A stretch of DNA of 64,000 nucleotides from an uncultured Paracoccaceae bacterium (GCA_943787785.1 CALSNT010000003.1:1-64000); one strand, 5' to 3'; counted from the stretch's first letter, positions 8,234 through 18,435 are shown. Numbers and translations are program-made. The notes: generated by a model not told the origin, from the sequence alone.

Positions 8234-10453
8234 CTATTTGGATGCCTTGTCTGTCTTATACGCGTATTTATAGCCACCATAAGAATAGTAATATTTGCCG
8301 CCATAACGGCCATACCGGCTCCGGCTTTCATCATACTGGTTCAGGATGACGCCCGAGAGCTTTACACCCGAAGTTGTTAAAGTTTTGATGGCAGCCTGGA
8401 TGTCTCCTGGCGTCGTGACAAGATGACGGGCCACAAGCATAGACATTCCAACCTTTTGTCCGATAATCGTTGGGTCCGAAACGGAAAGACTGGGCGGCGC
8501 ATCAACAATGACAATGTCGTAAAATTCTTCTGCGGTTGTCAAAAGGTCGTCAAAGTTCGGATTTTCAAGCAATTCAGCAGGATTAGGTGGGAACTGACCA
8601 CTGAACAAAACATCGATCTTTTCTTTCGGAAAATGCTCAATACAATGTTCCGTCGTCCCGCTTAGAAAGTCTGAAAGACCAAGATGCTTCTTTTCAACCT
8701 TGAAGTAACGCCGCAAAAAACCGCGCCGCATGTCCGCGTCAATTAAGAGAACACGCGCACCCATTTGACCGTAAAGCAACGCAAGGTTGAGAGACACGAA
8801 GGATTTCCCGTCTGCAGGAGCACAGGAAGTGATCATGATCGAGTTTGAGCCGGACGAGCCGAGTGCGAATTTCAAACCAGTTCGCAAACCTCGCAAGGCT
8901 TCAACAGCCATATCATTGGGCTGAAACAGCGCGAGACCATATTCAGGAGAACTGGCCGCTTTACCAACCAGAAGCTCGGATTTACCGATTGTTGCAAACA
9001 ACGGGATCCCGAGAGCTTCAATCTCGCGCGCATCCTCAATACCCTGCCGGAAGAAATTCCGGCCAAGAACAAGCGCCACTGCCAACGCCAAACCGATCAC
9101 GGCGCCAAACACAATCGGCATTCGACGATCCGGTCCAGCCCAAGCCGCAACCTCAGCCGGCTCAAGAACCCGGATGTTGCTGACGGTACTGGCTTTCAAT
9201 ATGCCTAATTGCTCCAAACGTGCCAACAGTTGTTGCTCTAACATCTGGGAGCGCTCAACCCGTGCAACCAAGCGTGCCAATTCTTGCTCGAATTCAGGCA
9301 CCACGGACAGCCCGGAAGCTGCCTCCTGCAGTCGTTCTTGGAGACGCGCTTCCTGAACCACTAGTTGCTGAACATCCGGGTGGTTTTCAGTCAAAACCAA
9401 AAGGAGCTGTTCTTTTCGGAACTGAACCTCTTCCAATTGCCCTTCGAGCTCCAGTGCATTTTCGAGAAGTTGTTGTGTGTCTGCGCTCAACTCATTGACT
9501 TGACGGTCTCTGCGAAACTCCGCAAGCGCATCCGTTGCGCGTTTGCTTTCGCGGCGAGACTCATCCAACTGTTCTTCAATGAATTCCAGGCTGTTATCAA
9601 TTTCTTCGGAGCTACGAAGAAGATTTTGGTAAATATACTCTTGAACAATTGCATTCAAAACAACGACCGTTTCTGGGCCATCCAGCCCCGTAAGGCTGAA
9701 ATCTACAATACCTGTATTATCGCGCTCACGAATACCAAGCCGCTCTGCAATACTGGCTACAGTGTTTCGTAAAGGGCTCCTGCTCACGTAGAACATGCGG
9801 CCGGAAGCAGCTTTGAAATCCTCTACCAGGAGGCTTCCACCCCCAGGCAATCCCAAACGTTGCCCAACCTGACCTTGAACTAGATCGTTGTCCGGTGTTT
9901 CGACTGAAAAGACTCCGTCCCCGGTGATGCGCACAATGTAGCGCGCGCCCGCACGCGCATCAGGCACATCAAGTGCAGCCTCAAGAAACTCACCTGGCCG
10001 AGCATACTGCTTGGGTAAAAACTGCGAAACAAAAGGGATATTGCGTTGGTAAAAGACCCCACCCACAAACGGCAACAATTGTGGCGCGACTTCAGTTCTC
10101 AAATCCAAATCATCTATAATGGGCTCCAAAACAATTCGCGAGCGAATGATATGTGCCTCTGTCGCAAGACCACTAGAGCCCGACAAATTGCCCGTCAATA
10201 GATTGCCAATAAGTTCTTCAGGAAGGACGATGCGATCCGCGCGTTGCTCGATTTGCAGCACAGTGCTCGACCGAAAGACACTGGGAGGAATCCGTCCAAC
10301 AAATGTTCCGATAATAGCTGCAACAACCGTGAGCGCGGCAATGAACCAAATCTTAGCCCGGATCTGCGCTAGAAGATCGCGCAGATCAAGTTCAGACTCG
10401 CTGTCATCAGGAGCTTTCGGTTCAGGTACCACGTGCGTTCCGAGCGCCATCAT
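8234..10453 (-). CDS. Wzc/ExoP-like polysaccharide co-polymerase and tyrosine autokinase
   Basis: 739 residues (ATG ATG at 10453/10450). An N-terminal Wzz domain has the first membrane segment at about 33-52 and a long periplasmic coiled-coil region rich in Glu/Gln (about 270-430). The second membrane segment is at about 455-475. The cytoplasmic BY-kinase domain has Walker A (APADGKSFVSLN), Walker A' (VLLIDADMRRG), Walker B (IVIVDAPPS) and a C-terminal cluster of nine tyrosines alternating with Gly and Lys. It controls export and chain length through phosphorylation cycles reversed by the phosphatase encoded just upstream; the two genes overlap by 32 bp. Confidence 0.93.
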   Translation of the reverse strand: MMALGTHVVPEPKAPDDSESELDLRDLLAQIRAKIWFIAALTVVAAIIGTFVGRIPPSVFRSSTVLQIEQRADRIVLPEELIGNLLTGNLSGSSGLATEAHIIRSRIVLEPIIDDLDLRTEVAPQLLPFVGGVFYQRNIPFVSQFLPKQYARPGEFLEAALDVPDARAGARYIVRITGDGVFSVETPDNDLVQGQVGQRLGLPGGGSLLVEDFKAASGRMFYVSRSPLRNTVASIAERLGIRERDNTGIVDFSLTGLDGPETVVVLNAIVQEYIYQNLLRSSEEIDNSLEFIEEQLDESRRESKRATDALAEFRRDRQVNELSADTQQLLENALELEGQLEEVQFRKEQLLLVLTENHPDVQQLVVQEARLQERLQEAASGLSVVPEFEQELARLVARVERSQMLEQQLLARLEQLGILKASTVSNIRVLEPAEVAAWAGPDRRMPIVFGAVIGLALAVALVLGRNFFRQGIEDAREIEALGIPLFATIGKSELLVGKAASSPEYGLALFQPNDMAVEALRGLRTGLKFALGSSGSNSIMITSCAPADGKSFVSLNLALLYGQMGARVLLIDADMRRGFLRRYFKVEKKHLGLSDFLSGTTEHCIEHFPKEKIDVLFSGQFPPNPAELLENPNFDDLLTTAEEFYDIVIVDAPPSLSVSDPTIIGQKVGMSMLVARHLVTTPGDIQAAIKTLTTSGVKLSGVILNQYDESRSRYGRYGGKYYYSYGGYKYAYKTDKASK

Positions 10454-10886
10454 TCCCGCCTAATTCTGAGACCCAACGCCGTACGCTGTCGAGCACTTGT
10501 TCCGCCATATGAAAGTGCATCATAGATCCTTTCTTATAAGGATCCAGAATTTGTTTCCCACCTTCAAAGTGACCCAGCAGGAACGTTTTTCCCATCAAAT
10601 GAGGCCAACGCTGGCCAATTTCGCGCCGATGATCATTTTCCATTACAAGCAGAATATCTGCCTTGGCGCCAAGCTCAGCTGTCAATTGCTGCGCAACGTG
10701 TTGGGAAGGTGCAATTCCAAAATACCGCGCCGCCGCCAAGCTATCGGCATCCATTGAATGCCCAACCAAAGCATGAAGCCCGGCCGAGAAAATATCTCGG
10801 CCAGGCGCCAAAAGCTGCAATGCACCAGCTGCCGTTGGTGATCTGCAGATATTTCCTGTACAGATCGTGGCGATGGTTTGAACCAA
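10422..10886 (-). CDS. Low-molecular-weight protein-tyrosine phosphatase (Wzb-like)
   Basis: 154 residues with a TTG start at 10886, two bases after the stop of the export lipoprotein gene and with GGAG about 11 bases upstream. The active-site loop CTGNICRS (C-x5-R-S) is at the N-terminus and the general acid is in ILDPYKKG. The expected partner and substrate is the tyrosine cluster of the autokinase encoded next; the genes overlap by 32 bp. Gene order lipoprotein-phosphatase-kinase is the classic wza-wzb-wzc order. Confidence 0.92.
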   Translation of the reverse strand: MVQTIATICTGNICRSPTAAGALQLLAPGRDIFSAGLHALVGHSMDADSLAAARYFGIAPSQHVAQQLTAELGAKADILLVMENDHRREIGQRWPHLMGKTFLLGHFEGGKQILDPYKKGSMMHFHMAEQVLDSVRRWVSELGGNDGARNARGT

Positions 10887-10888
10887 AC

Positions 10889-12001
10889 CTATAGCTCCTG
10901 GACAACTGCCCGTGCGCGTACAACCCCAGTGACTGGTGAAATCAACTTACTCACAGTGTCATTCCACTGTGCAATGGGATCCGTCGTGACAAACACCACA
11001 TCCATTGGTGCCATGCTGAATTGAGACGTCAGCATTAACGCAATCGCATCAGAGAGATCAAACTGATACACTGTAAATCCTTTTGCCTGCCCTAGTGGAC
11101 GGCGGAACACGAAGACGCCTTTAGAATTCGCGCGATAAGAGTCAATTCCGCCATGTGAGGCGAGCACTTCTGTCAATGTGCTTTTGCTGGCCCCAAGGGC
11201 AAATTCTCCGGCACCGACGGCTCCAAAGAGGAACACTTTGTTTCCACCCATTGCAGGCACATAAACGAGGTCGTCTGGCATCAAAATCGGGTTGTGACCA
11301 GACGTGCCGTAATCGATGAACGCGCGGAGATTAACCGTGTACGTGGTTCCTTTGCGTCGAATTTCGACGCGCCGCAGGTCGGAGCTGTCATCGGCTCCTG
11401 ACTGATTGATGATGTCCAGCAGGCGCAGCGGAACGTCCGTCACGATAGTCGAGCCAGGCGATCCGACAGCGCCCACAAATGTTACTTTATGTGCGCGGAA
11501 CTCTCGCACGTCCACTTCGACCTGTGGATCGGTGATGTAGGTGACCAAAGCGTTCTCAAGATCGTTCTGGATTTCGGTGACTGTCTTTCCAGCCGCACGC
11601 ACCATACCTACAAACGGATGAAAGAACTCGCCCTTTTCGTTGACAATCGGGCCTTCGGGTATGATCGAGGATTCTGTTAAACTGCGGCGCTCGGGCGTTG
11701 ACCATGTTTGAACGCGCAATTCATCGCCTGGACCCACCAAATATCTGTATGCGGACGGATCACGCGGTGGGCTAGTCACAACAGACGTCACGCTCCGGCC
11801 ATTTGTCTCGCCATGCGCGAGGATATTTTCAGGCGTGATGCGGATAACGTTGATGTCCTGCTCCGCCAAATCATCTTGCGCAGCTTGACCCATCGGAAAA
11901 TTCATAACCCCGCTAGAGCAACCTGACAGAGCAACGGCCCCGACTGACATCATAAAAGCCCGACGCGACGGCGTTTTGCTACCCGCTACATGTCTTACCA
12001 T
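10889..12001 (-). CDS. Polysaccharide export outer-membrane lipoprotein (Wza-like)
   Basis: 370 residues behind a strong AGGAGG site. The N-terminus combines a twin-arginine-like RRAFMMS motif (R13-R14) with a lipobox LSGC, lipidated at C28. The poly-export domain begins near YLVGPGDELRVQTW; SLBB-like repeats follow (VTFVGAVGSPG, VFLFGAVGAGEF), with a C-terminal helix (about 340-365) that could span the outer membrane. Forms the export channel paired with the Wzc-like kinase. First gene of the three-gene minus-strand export operon. Confidence 0.92.
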   Translation of the reverse strand: MVRHVAGSKTPSRRAFMMSVGAVALSGCSSGVMNFPMGQAAQDDLAEQDINVIRITPENILAHGETNGRSVTSVVTSPPRDPSAYRYLVGPGDELRVQTWSTPERRSLTESSIIPEGPIVNEKGEFFHPFVGMVRAAGKTVTEIQNDLENALVTYITDPQVEVDVREFRAHKVTFVGAVGSPGSTIVTDVPLRLLDIINQSGADDSSDLRRVEIRRKGTTYTVNLRAFIDYGTSGHNPILMPDDLVYVPAMGGNKVFLFGAVGAGEFALGASKSTLTEVLASHGGIDSYRANSKGVFVFRRPLGQAKGFTVYQFDLSDAIALMLTSQFSMAPMDVVFVTTDPIAQWNDTVSKLISPVTGVVRARAVVQEL

Positions 12002-12533
12002 GCGTTCTTCCTCCTGTTCGAAGCGCTTCAGCTGCCCACTGCTCTTAGGGCAGGATGCCGCTCATCGTTATAGCCTGGCATGATCGGCGCTTCAGCATCT
12101 ACAGCTCGCACCTTTGAACCAACTTTAACGTCGAGCGCCTCTGCGCTTCATTATGTCTGCCTCATTCAAAGCGAACGTACCGCAAGCAGCCTTACCGAGG
12201 TAGCCGAAAGCGTATGATAGGGCACAACTCAATGGCTTTTGACCATAACTGTTGCATCCCGATGACAGCGCAAATGATGTTGGCGAGGTGTTCCTGGTGT
12301 TTATCATTGAGACACAAATCCAGATGTCGGGACAGCCCCACCATGACACATCAAAATATGGGATTTGAACCTCCAACAACCTCAAACTATCAACAATCAG
12401 GCCCAAAGACAACCCAAGACCGCGAATTTTCCTTTAAAGACGCGATTTGACGCGAGCATCTGCCATAAAGTGATCTGCCGGTCACACACGACACCACTCA
12501 AAAACTGCATCGATTGACAAAACACATAGACGC
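12002..12533. other. AT-rich intergenic region between polymerase and export operon
   Basis: Both flanking genes are on the minus strand. Just before the export gene is AGGAGGAAGAACGC-ATG. A 95-codon minus-strand frame (12125-12412) has no recognisable domain or good ribosome site and is not called. The region probably holds the export operon promoter, but I could not fix a -35/-10 pair, and no ops-like antitermination site was found. Confidence 0.5.
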
Positions 12534-13628
12534 TCAAAGCTCTCCGATAATCGAGAGAGAGAGGCCGAATTTGTATGGCAGCCAGTATTGAGAATGTGTT
12601 GCGAAGTTGAGCCATACAAAAAGTACAGCCGCATAATACCCAATAATACCCGACACGATGGCGGTGTTTTTCCCATTTTTCCGACCCAGCGCATCAGGCA
12701 AGTGAGCAAACACGACCAATTGCAGTGGAATAAAGTAAAGCGCCATCCGATCCAGTGCCGTTGTAAAACCTGTCATGAGCAGCGCGACAAACATCGCGAT
12801 CGAAATCAACGAAATTGCGCGCCACAGCCGATACTCGGACGGCGCCATCAAAAACCTCTTGCCCAAAACCATAAACAACATGGCAGGCACAGCGTTCATC
12901 GCCAATCGAATAAAGGCACCCTGAGAGTCAGTCAGCTGTTGCTCGATATAGACATCAACCAAACGGTCCGTGTGCTCGGCCAACAATCCATCATAGGCGA
13001 TATAGCCAATCAAACCCAGAAGACCGATCCCACGCAACCGCAGGCGATCTGCGGTGAGCGCTGCAACGGGAATGATCAAAACGGCAGACTTGTGGAACAG
13101 TGCGCCCAGAAAGACCCAAATCGCAAAACTGAGATACTTCTGCCGACGCAGGGCTACGAGACCCACCATGACCAGACCAAGAGCGATGCCTTGACGGGTG
13201 TAGCCCATACCAACAACGATCACGAGATAGGGGACGGCACAGGCCAACCCCAACCAAGGCCGCGGCAACGATCGCAGGAAAACGACAAGGCCGAAACCAA
13301 ACAGCATTGCGCCCAAAACGTGAACGCCGGTCATGCCAAAACCGAGGTCCGCAGAAAGGATATTGAGTGCCATGTAGCCCGGATCGTCGACCTCACCGAG
13401 ATCGGCGAAATCAAGCAAACTGCCCTGTGCCAGATACCTGAAGTAGTTGAACCAATCGCCGCCAACCTCGAAGCGAAAACCAACGCCCAGGACCAAAAGG
13501 ACATAAACACCAATCCATGCAAAACTCACCTTGAGGCGTCGGGTCCCATCCGCATTCATCGCCATGACAGGTCGTGATGCGATCGCAACAAGCGCTGGAA
13601 AGAGCAACATGATCCAATAGGGCAGCAT
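12534..13628 (-). CDS. EpsG/Wzy-like polysaccharide polymerase, polytopic membrane protein
   Basis: 364 residues, about ten hydrophobic segments. Features typical of EpsG/Wzy proteins: the N-terminal FRFEVGGDWFNYFRYL block, the VGMGYTRQGIALGLVMVG segment and the periplasmic-type loop before LFHKSAVLIIPVAA. These polymerases join lipid-linked repeat units in the periplasm. The start at 13628 lacks a Shine-Dalgarno sequence (bases before it read ACCCTCCT), so an internal start such as the Met at residue 22 or 24 is possible. Confidence 0.85.
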   Translation of the reverse strand: MLPYWIMLLFPALVAIASRPVMAMNADGTRRLKVSFAWIGVYVLLVLGVGFRFEVGGDWFNYFRYLAQGSLLDFADLGEVDDPGYMALNILSADLGFGMTGVHVLGAMLFGFGLVVFLRSLPRPWLGLACAVPYLVIVVGMGYTRQGIALGLVMVGLVALRRQKYLSFAIWVFLGALFHKSAVLIIPVAALTADRLRLRGIGLLGLIGYIAYDGLLAEHTDRLVDVYIEQQLTDSQGAFIRLAMNAVPAMLFMVLGKRFLMAPSEYRLWRAISLISIAMFVALLMTGFTTALDRMALYFIPLQLVVFAHLPDALGRKNGKNTAIVSGIIGYYAAVLFVWLNFATHSQYWLPYKFGLSLSIIGEL

Positions 13629-13817
13629 AGGAGGGTCTTTCGAGCAGGAAATTGCGATCTTAGCGTCAAGCTAACCGGGGGAATATGTGCAATCAAGCCA
13701 TGCAACGCTGCATGTCGGGAGCGCCACGCTAACCCGTCGTGGACGTATGACGGGTGGTGCCCGCTGTGCGTGTATAAGTGGGTCAATTATCGGGCAAGTA
13801 GTTGGATGTGGCGGAGT

Positions 13818-13835
13818 GCCGGGCTTAAGCCCGGC
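13818..13835 (+). repeat. REP-like palindrome 1
   Basis: Perfect 18-bp palindrome GCCGGGCTTAAGCCCGGC, preceded by T and followed by CTACG. The asymmetric flank (T...CTACG) gives it a forward orientation. Located 50 bp upstream of the RAYT relic. Confidence 0.8.
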
Positions 13836-13885
13836 CTACGGGGTGGTTCAGGGGTTGTTAACTATGTTCCGTCAAGCCTTCCCGC

Positions 13886-14175
13886 ATGTCCGACTACCTG
13901 CGGCCTCGGGTTCCCGGCGCGTCGATTTTCTTTGCGGTGGCGTTGGCGCAGCGTGGCAGCGATTTATTGGTGCGCGAGATCGAGGTCTTGCGCGAAGCGG
14001 TGCGGGAAACGCGGGCGGCGCGACCGTTTCGGATCGACGCATGGGTGGTGTTGCCGGACCATCTGCATTGCGTCTGGACACTGCCGCCGAGGGATAGCGA
14101 CTATTCGGCGCGTTGGGGGCGATCAAGGCGCGTTTTACACGGGCGGTGAATCGTAGGCCGGGGTTCACCCCGGCA
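13886..14175 (+). pseudogene. REP-associated tyrosine transposase (RAYT), frameshifted and truncated
   Basis: The frame starting at 13886 reads as the N-terminal half of a RAYT/Y1 transposase: MSDYLRPRVPGASIFFAV, the RIDAWVVLPDHLHCVW block with the HUH-type His pair, then LPPRDSDYSARWG. At a G5 run (14115-14119) the frame is lost; in the frame one base over, the family continuation AIKARFTRAV resumes, as if one G of a G6 run were missing. Coding similarity then ends in a REP palindrome, so the C-terminal half with the catalytic tyrosine is absent. Two independent lesions make it non-functional. Confidence 0.8.
14157..14174 (-). repeat. REP-like palindrome 2
   Basis: GCCGGGG-TTCA-CCCCGGC, preceded by GTAG and followed by A: the reverse orientation of palindrome 1. 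It marks the end of RAYT similarity. Confidence 0.75.
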
Positions 14176-14201
14176 CGGGTATTATGCCGGGCCGGGGGTA
14201 G

Positions 14202-14219
14202 GCCGGGCTTTAGCCCGGC
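14202..14219 (-). repeat. REP-like palindrome 3
   Basis: GCCGGGCT-TT-AGCCCGGC with GTAG in front and A behind, reverse orientation, 27 bp after palindrome 2. A half-copy (ATGCCGGGCCGGG) lies between them. Confidence 0.75.
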
Positions 14220-14224
14220 ACATC

Positions 14225-15079
14225 CTAGGTGCAGAATGGCGGTTGTGTTTGCGGAGGGGATGCCGGGATGAAGCCCGGCCTACGTGTTCTTCTCGTCGGA
14301 GTTTGGTGCCGGTTTGGCCGCAATCGGTTTCTCGGCGACTTCTGTTTTAGCTTCTGTGATCGCAAGCGTTTTTGCATCTGCTGTATCTTAATTTTTGCAA
14401 ATCGCTGCTCGCGTTTATGTTGTGCCACATACCATTCGTCAAAGAGCGTTTCTATCAATTCAATGAGAAGTTGGGCTTCTTCTGGTTCGACATCGACAAT
14501 AATGTTGATGTCCTTTTCCATATGCGCGCCAATATTGCAAATCTTTCGAACGTGATCGATTGCATCTACGCTTTCTGGCGATACGCCTTTTGGTGCATTT
14601 CCAGAATCAACTCGTTTTCGAAGCTCAGAAATTTCATCGACCAACCTGCCCTTTTTTATTTCACAGAAGTGACGTATCATTCCTTGTAGGCATCGGCGCG
14701 AGAGCGTTGCCGAAGCTTTCGGACTTAAGTCGCGAATGAGGCAAGCTTCCATGTAATCTTGTATTAGCGGAGCGGGTATATGTTCCGGTTGCGGATTGGC
14801 CGCTCCTTCTGGAATAATTCGCCGATCAAAGAGCTCAGTACCTGTTTGTATGCCCCGGAAGTTTCCGAGTGCATCGTGTTTCCTTTTTCCAACAGCCACG
14901 TGAATGACTGGCTGTAGGCAATCTGGATTGGCGCAGCGGGCTGCCTGTACGCTTACGGCCAAATCACCCATAACTGGCTGGTTCATGTCCAGCCTCGCGT
15001 TAAAGGTGGCTATGTCATTCATTGTCGCAGTTTGATGACGCGAGCAATGAGGGCATCTCCAATTTTTTCCCGCTTCCAT
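14225..15079 (-). CDS. DUF4145 protein with zinc-ribbon, tail encoded by a REP
   Basis: 284 residues from the ATG at 15079, six bases after the ettA stop and behind GAGG, so it is probably co-transcribed with ettA. A split zinc ribbon (CPHC at residues 9-12; CANPDC near 49-54) precedes a DUF4145 region (SPKASATLSRRCLQGMIRHF, then HVRKICNIGAHMEKD). DUF4145 occurs alone or in restriction and other defence proteins; its role is unknown. The last 60 residues are very basic (KRLRSQKLKQK, RNRLRPNRHQTPTRRTRR), and the final PGFIPA segment is translated from REP palindrome 4. The native stop may have been replaced by the REP insertion. Confidence 0.75.
   Translation of the reverse strand: MEAGKNWRCPHCSRHQTATMNDIATFNARLDMNQPVMGDLAVSVQAARCANPDCLQPVIHVAVGKRKHDALGNFRGIQTGTELFDRRIIPEGAANPQPEHIPAPLIQDYMEACLIRDLSPKASATLSRRCLQGMIRHFCEIKKGRLVDEISELRKRVDSGNAPKGVSPESVDAIDHVRKICNIGAHMEKDINIIVDVEPEEAQLLIELIETLFDEWYVAQHKREQRFAKIKIQQMQKRLRSQKLKQKSPRNRLRPNRHQTPTRRTRRPGFIPASPPQTQPPFCT
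14262..14279 (+). repeat. REP-like palindrome 4, inside the DUF4145 reading frame
   Basis: GCCGGG-ATGAAG-CCCGGC, preceded by T and followed by CTACG: forward orientation like palindrome 1. On the minus strand it is translated as part of the C-terminal tail of the 14225-15079 ORF. Confidence 0.75.
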
Positions 15080-15085
15080 AAGTTT

Positions 15086-16741
<1,656 letters not shown>

Positions 16742-16812
16742 GTGAGATACTCCCGCGCGAATTCCGATATCCGCGCCCTTTTACGGGCGGCGGCGAGGCG
16801 GGGCAATCGGGG

Positions 16813-17385
16813 TCAGTGGCCCCTGATCCGTCCGCCCAGCCAGATGATCCGGCGCAGGTAGCTGGCGCTGAGGCATTCGGCGTCGGACCCGCAGGAATTG
16901 CGGTCGGCCAGCCAGTCGATTTGGCTTTGATCCGATGGATCGGCGCGGGCGGCGCCATAGACAGCCTCGAGCGCGGCATCGAGGTCCGAGAGGGTGTCGT
17001 TGGTGCAGATGGTGCGCTCGGCGGCGTTCAGGCCGGAGGAGCGACACCATGGGCGCGGTTGGCCAGTCAGGGTGTATGCGGGGGCTTCGGAAACGGGTTC
17101 GTAGGCACGCAGGTAGGCGATCCTATCGACGTAGGATTGCTCGATACATAACAGGCTGGTGCCGCAGGCGTTGCGGTCGTCGCGCAGCCACGCGCGCTGA
17201 TCGTTGCGGATAACCGGTCCGATGTCGTGGGCGAGGGTGGCCATCTCCACATCCAACTGGCGCAGGATGTCGTCGCTACAGATGGTGGCCTCGGTGGGGT
17301 TGAGGTTGGCGGCACTGCACCATGATTGCGCACTCGCGAGACCCGGCCAAAGGGCGCAAGAAGCCATCAGTATGAAAAATCTCAT
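16813..17385 (-). CDS. Exported LprI/DUF1311-like two-repeat protein
   Basis: 190 residues with a cleavable signal peptide (about 1-19, ending ASA). The mature part contains two copies of the same cysteine-bearing unit, at about 22-87 and 112-180: WC..A.LN..E.TIC..D.L..LD, then W...RN.CG....C...Y..RI..L. This is the DUF1311/lysozyme-inhibitor LprI N-terminal pattern, likely disulfide-bonded in the periplasm. A lysozyme-inhibitor role is only an analogy. Stands alone upstream of ettA on the same strand. Confidence 0.8.
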   Translation of the reverse strand: MRFFILMASCALWPGLASAQSWCSAANLNPTEATICSDDILRQLDVEMATLAHDIGPVIRNDQRAWLRDDRNACGTSLLCIEQSYVDRIAYLRAYEPVSEAPAYTLTGQPRPWCRSSGLNAAERTICTNDTLSDLDAALEAVYGAARADPSDQSQIDWLADRNSCGSDAECLSASYLRRIIWLGGRIRGH

Positions 17386-17453
17386 GACGTGTCCTCGTTC
17401 TCGTCTTGTCGAACCTAGCGTGTCATGACGGCGCGCCGCAACTTAACAGAGCG

Positions 17454-17849
17454 TCAAAGCGTGACTGGCTGCCCATGGGGCGTGCGGCGGTACGCCTCTG
17501 CCCACGCGTCTTTGCGGTGGGCTTGTTGGGTCGCGTCGATGCCGGCCTTCGCCGATAGTTTTTCCAGCGCGCCGAGAGCGGCAATGTAGTAGGTGTCCGG
17601 CGTGTCTGGTTGATCCGAGGCTGCCCTGAGGGCAGCTCCCAATGCCTCGGCCCAGTCGATTGCACTGATGTGCCCGGCAGCGATCATCGTGTCGGCCATG
17701 GCCAACACCTGCGCGTGCCAGGGTTCGGCGAAGACCGGAGCGTCCGGGGCCAGTGGGTCGTCTGGGGCGAAGCGCTCGAAGGCGGGATCAGGGGCGGGCA
17801 AAATACGGCTCCCACAGGTCGAGGAGGACTGTGTCGTTGGGGTTTGCAT
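17454..17849 (-). CDS. Nitrile hydratase accessory (activator) protein
   Basis: Up to 131 residues. The ATG at 17849 gives a 62-bp overlap with the beta subunit; a TTG at 17801 gives a 14-bp overlap and a length closer to the family. The core motif is PVFAEPWHAQVLAMADTMIAAGHISAIDWAEALG, followed by YYIAALGALEKL. The family resembles the beta-subunit N-terminus and acts in inserting cobalt into the alpha subunit. Third gene of the alpha-beta-accessory operon. Confidence 0.85.
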   Translation of the reverse strand: MQTPTTQSSSTCGSRILPAPDPAFERFAPDDPLAPDAPVFAEPWHAQVLAMADTMIAAGHISAIDWAEALGAALRAASDQPDTPDTYYIAALGALEKLSAKAGIDATQQAHRKDAWAEAYRRTPHGQPVTL

Positions 17850-18435
17850 TGTCGCCCCAGAGCTCGGGCGCGGTGAATTCGACGGTGTAGAGGTGATGGG
17901 CTGTTTCGATGCCGTGTGCGCCGTCGTCAGGGTAAAGATGCGCGCCGTGGTGGTGTGTGATTGTGCCGGTCGCGCCGCGGGCATAGGCGGGCAGGCGGGT
18001 GTGGCCGGAATGGCCGTGGCGCTGAGTGGTGACGGTGTCACCGACTGCAAAGACCGCTTCGGTTTGGGCCGGGCGGTCAAATCGGACCTCGTTCGAGCTT
18101 AGACGATGTCGCTGGACTTCAAGGTTGCGGACCTCGGCGCGCGGGCCGGTGCGTTTGGTCGTTCCGGAAGTGGCCTCTTCCAAAGTGAATTCGCCTGCGA
18201 GGATAAAATGCGTCAGATCGTTCAGGCACCATTTTTCGAAATAGGGCACCGAGAGATAGGTTTTCGGGTCCATGCGCTCGATCCCATGACGCCAGAAATC
18301 AATGGTTCCGGCAGGTACAGCGAGGTTCTTGGACAGCGCCCACTGGCGGCGTTCCCAGTCGTGGGTGAAGGGCGGGGCGTCGACGTCTACCGCGCCCAAG
18401 CCTTCCATACCGCCAAGATCGTGGATGCCATCCAT
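17788..18435 (-). CDS. nthB: Nitrile hydratase beta subunit
   Basis: 215 residues. The N-terminal domain has MDGIHDLGGMEGLGAV and YFEKWCLNDLTHFIL. The C-terminal SH3-like barrel has F.VGDTV, HTRLPAYARGATGTI and HHLYTVEFTAPELWG. Pairs with the alpha subunit to hydrate nitriles to amides in the cytosol. The start codon overlaps the alpha stop as ATGA, suggesting coupled 1:1 synthesis. Confidence 0.93.
   Translation of the reverse strand: MDGIHDLGGMEGLGAVDVDAPPFTHDWERRQWALSKNLAVPAGTIDFWRHGIERMDPKTYLSVPYFEKWCLNDLTHFILAGEFTLEEATSGTTKRTGPRAEVRNLEVQRHRLSSNEVRFDRPAQTEAVFAVGDTVTTQRHGHSGHTRLPAYARGATGTITHHHGAHLYPDDGAHGIETAHHLYTVEFTAPELWGDNANPNDTVLLDLWEPYFARP

Noticed and set aside
12340-12400. Possible tRNA 3' end (minus strand GGAGGTTCAAATCCCAT)
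   Set aside because: The TTCAAAT loop is present but the flanking bases form only two of five T-stem pairs, and no acceptor, D or anticodon arm could be placed around it.
12125-12412. 95-codon minus-strand ORF between the export operon and polymerase
   Set aside because: No ribosome site, domain or coding-like composition; it lies in AT-rich intergenic DNA.
13770-14156. 128-codon plus-strand ORF overlapping the RAYT relic
   Set aside because: It is the other frame of the RAYT sequence and begins in non-coding REP DNA; only the frame from 13886 shows the family motifs.
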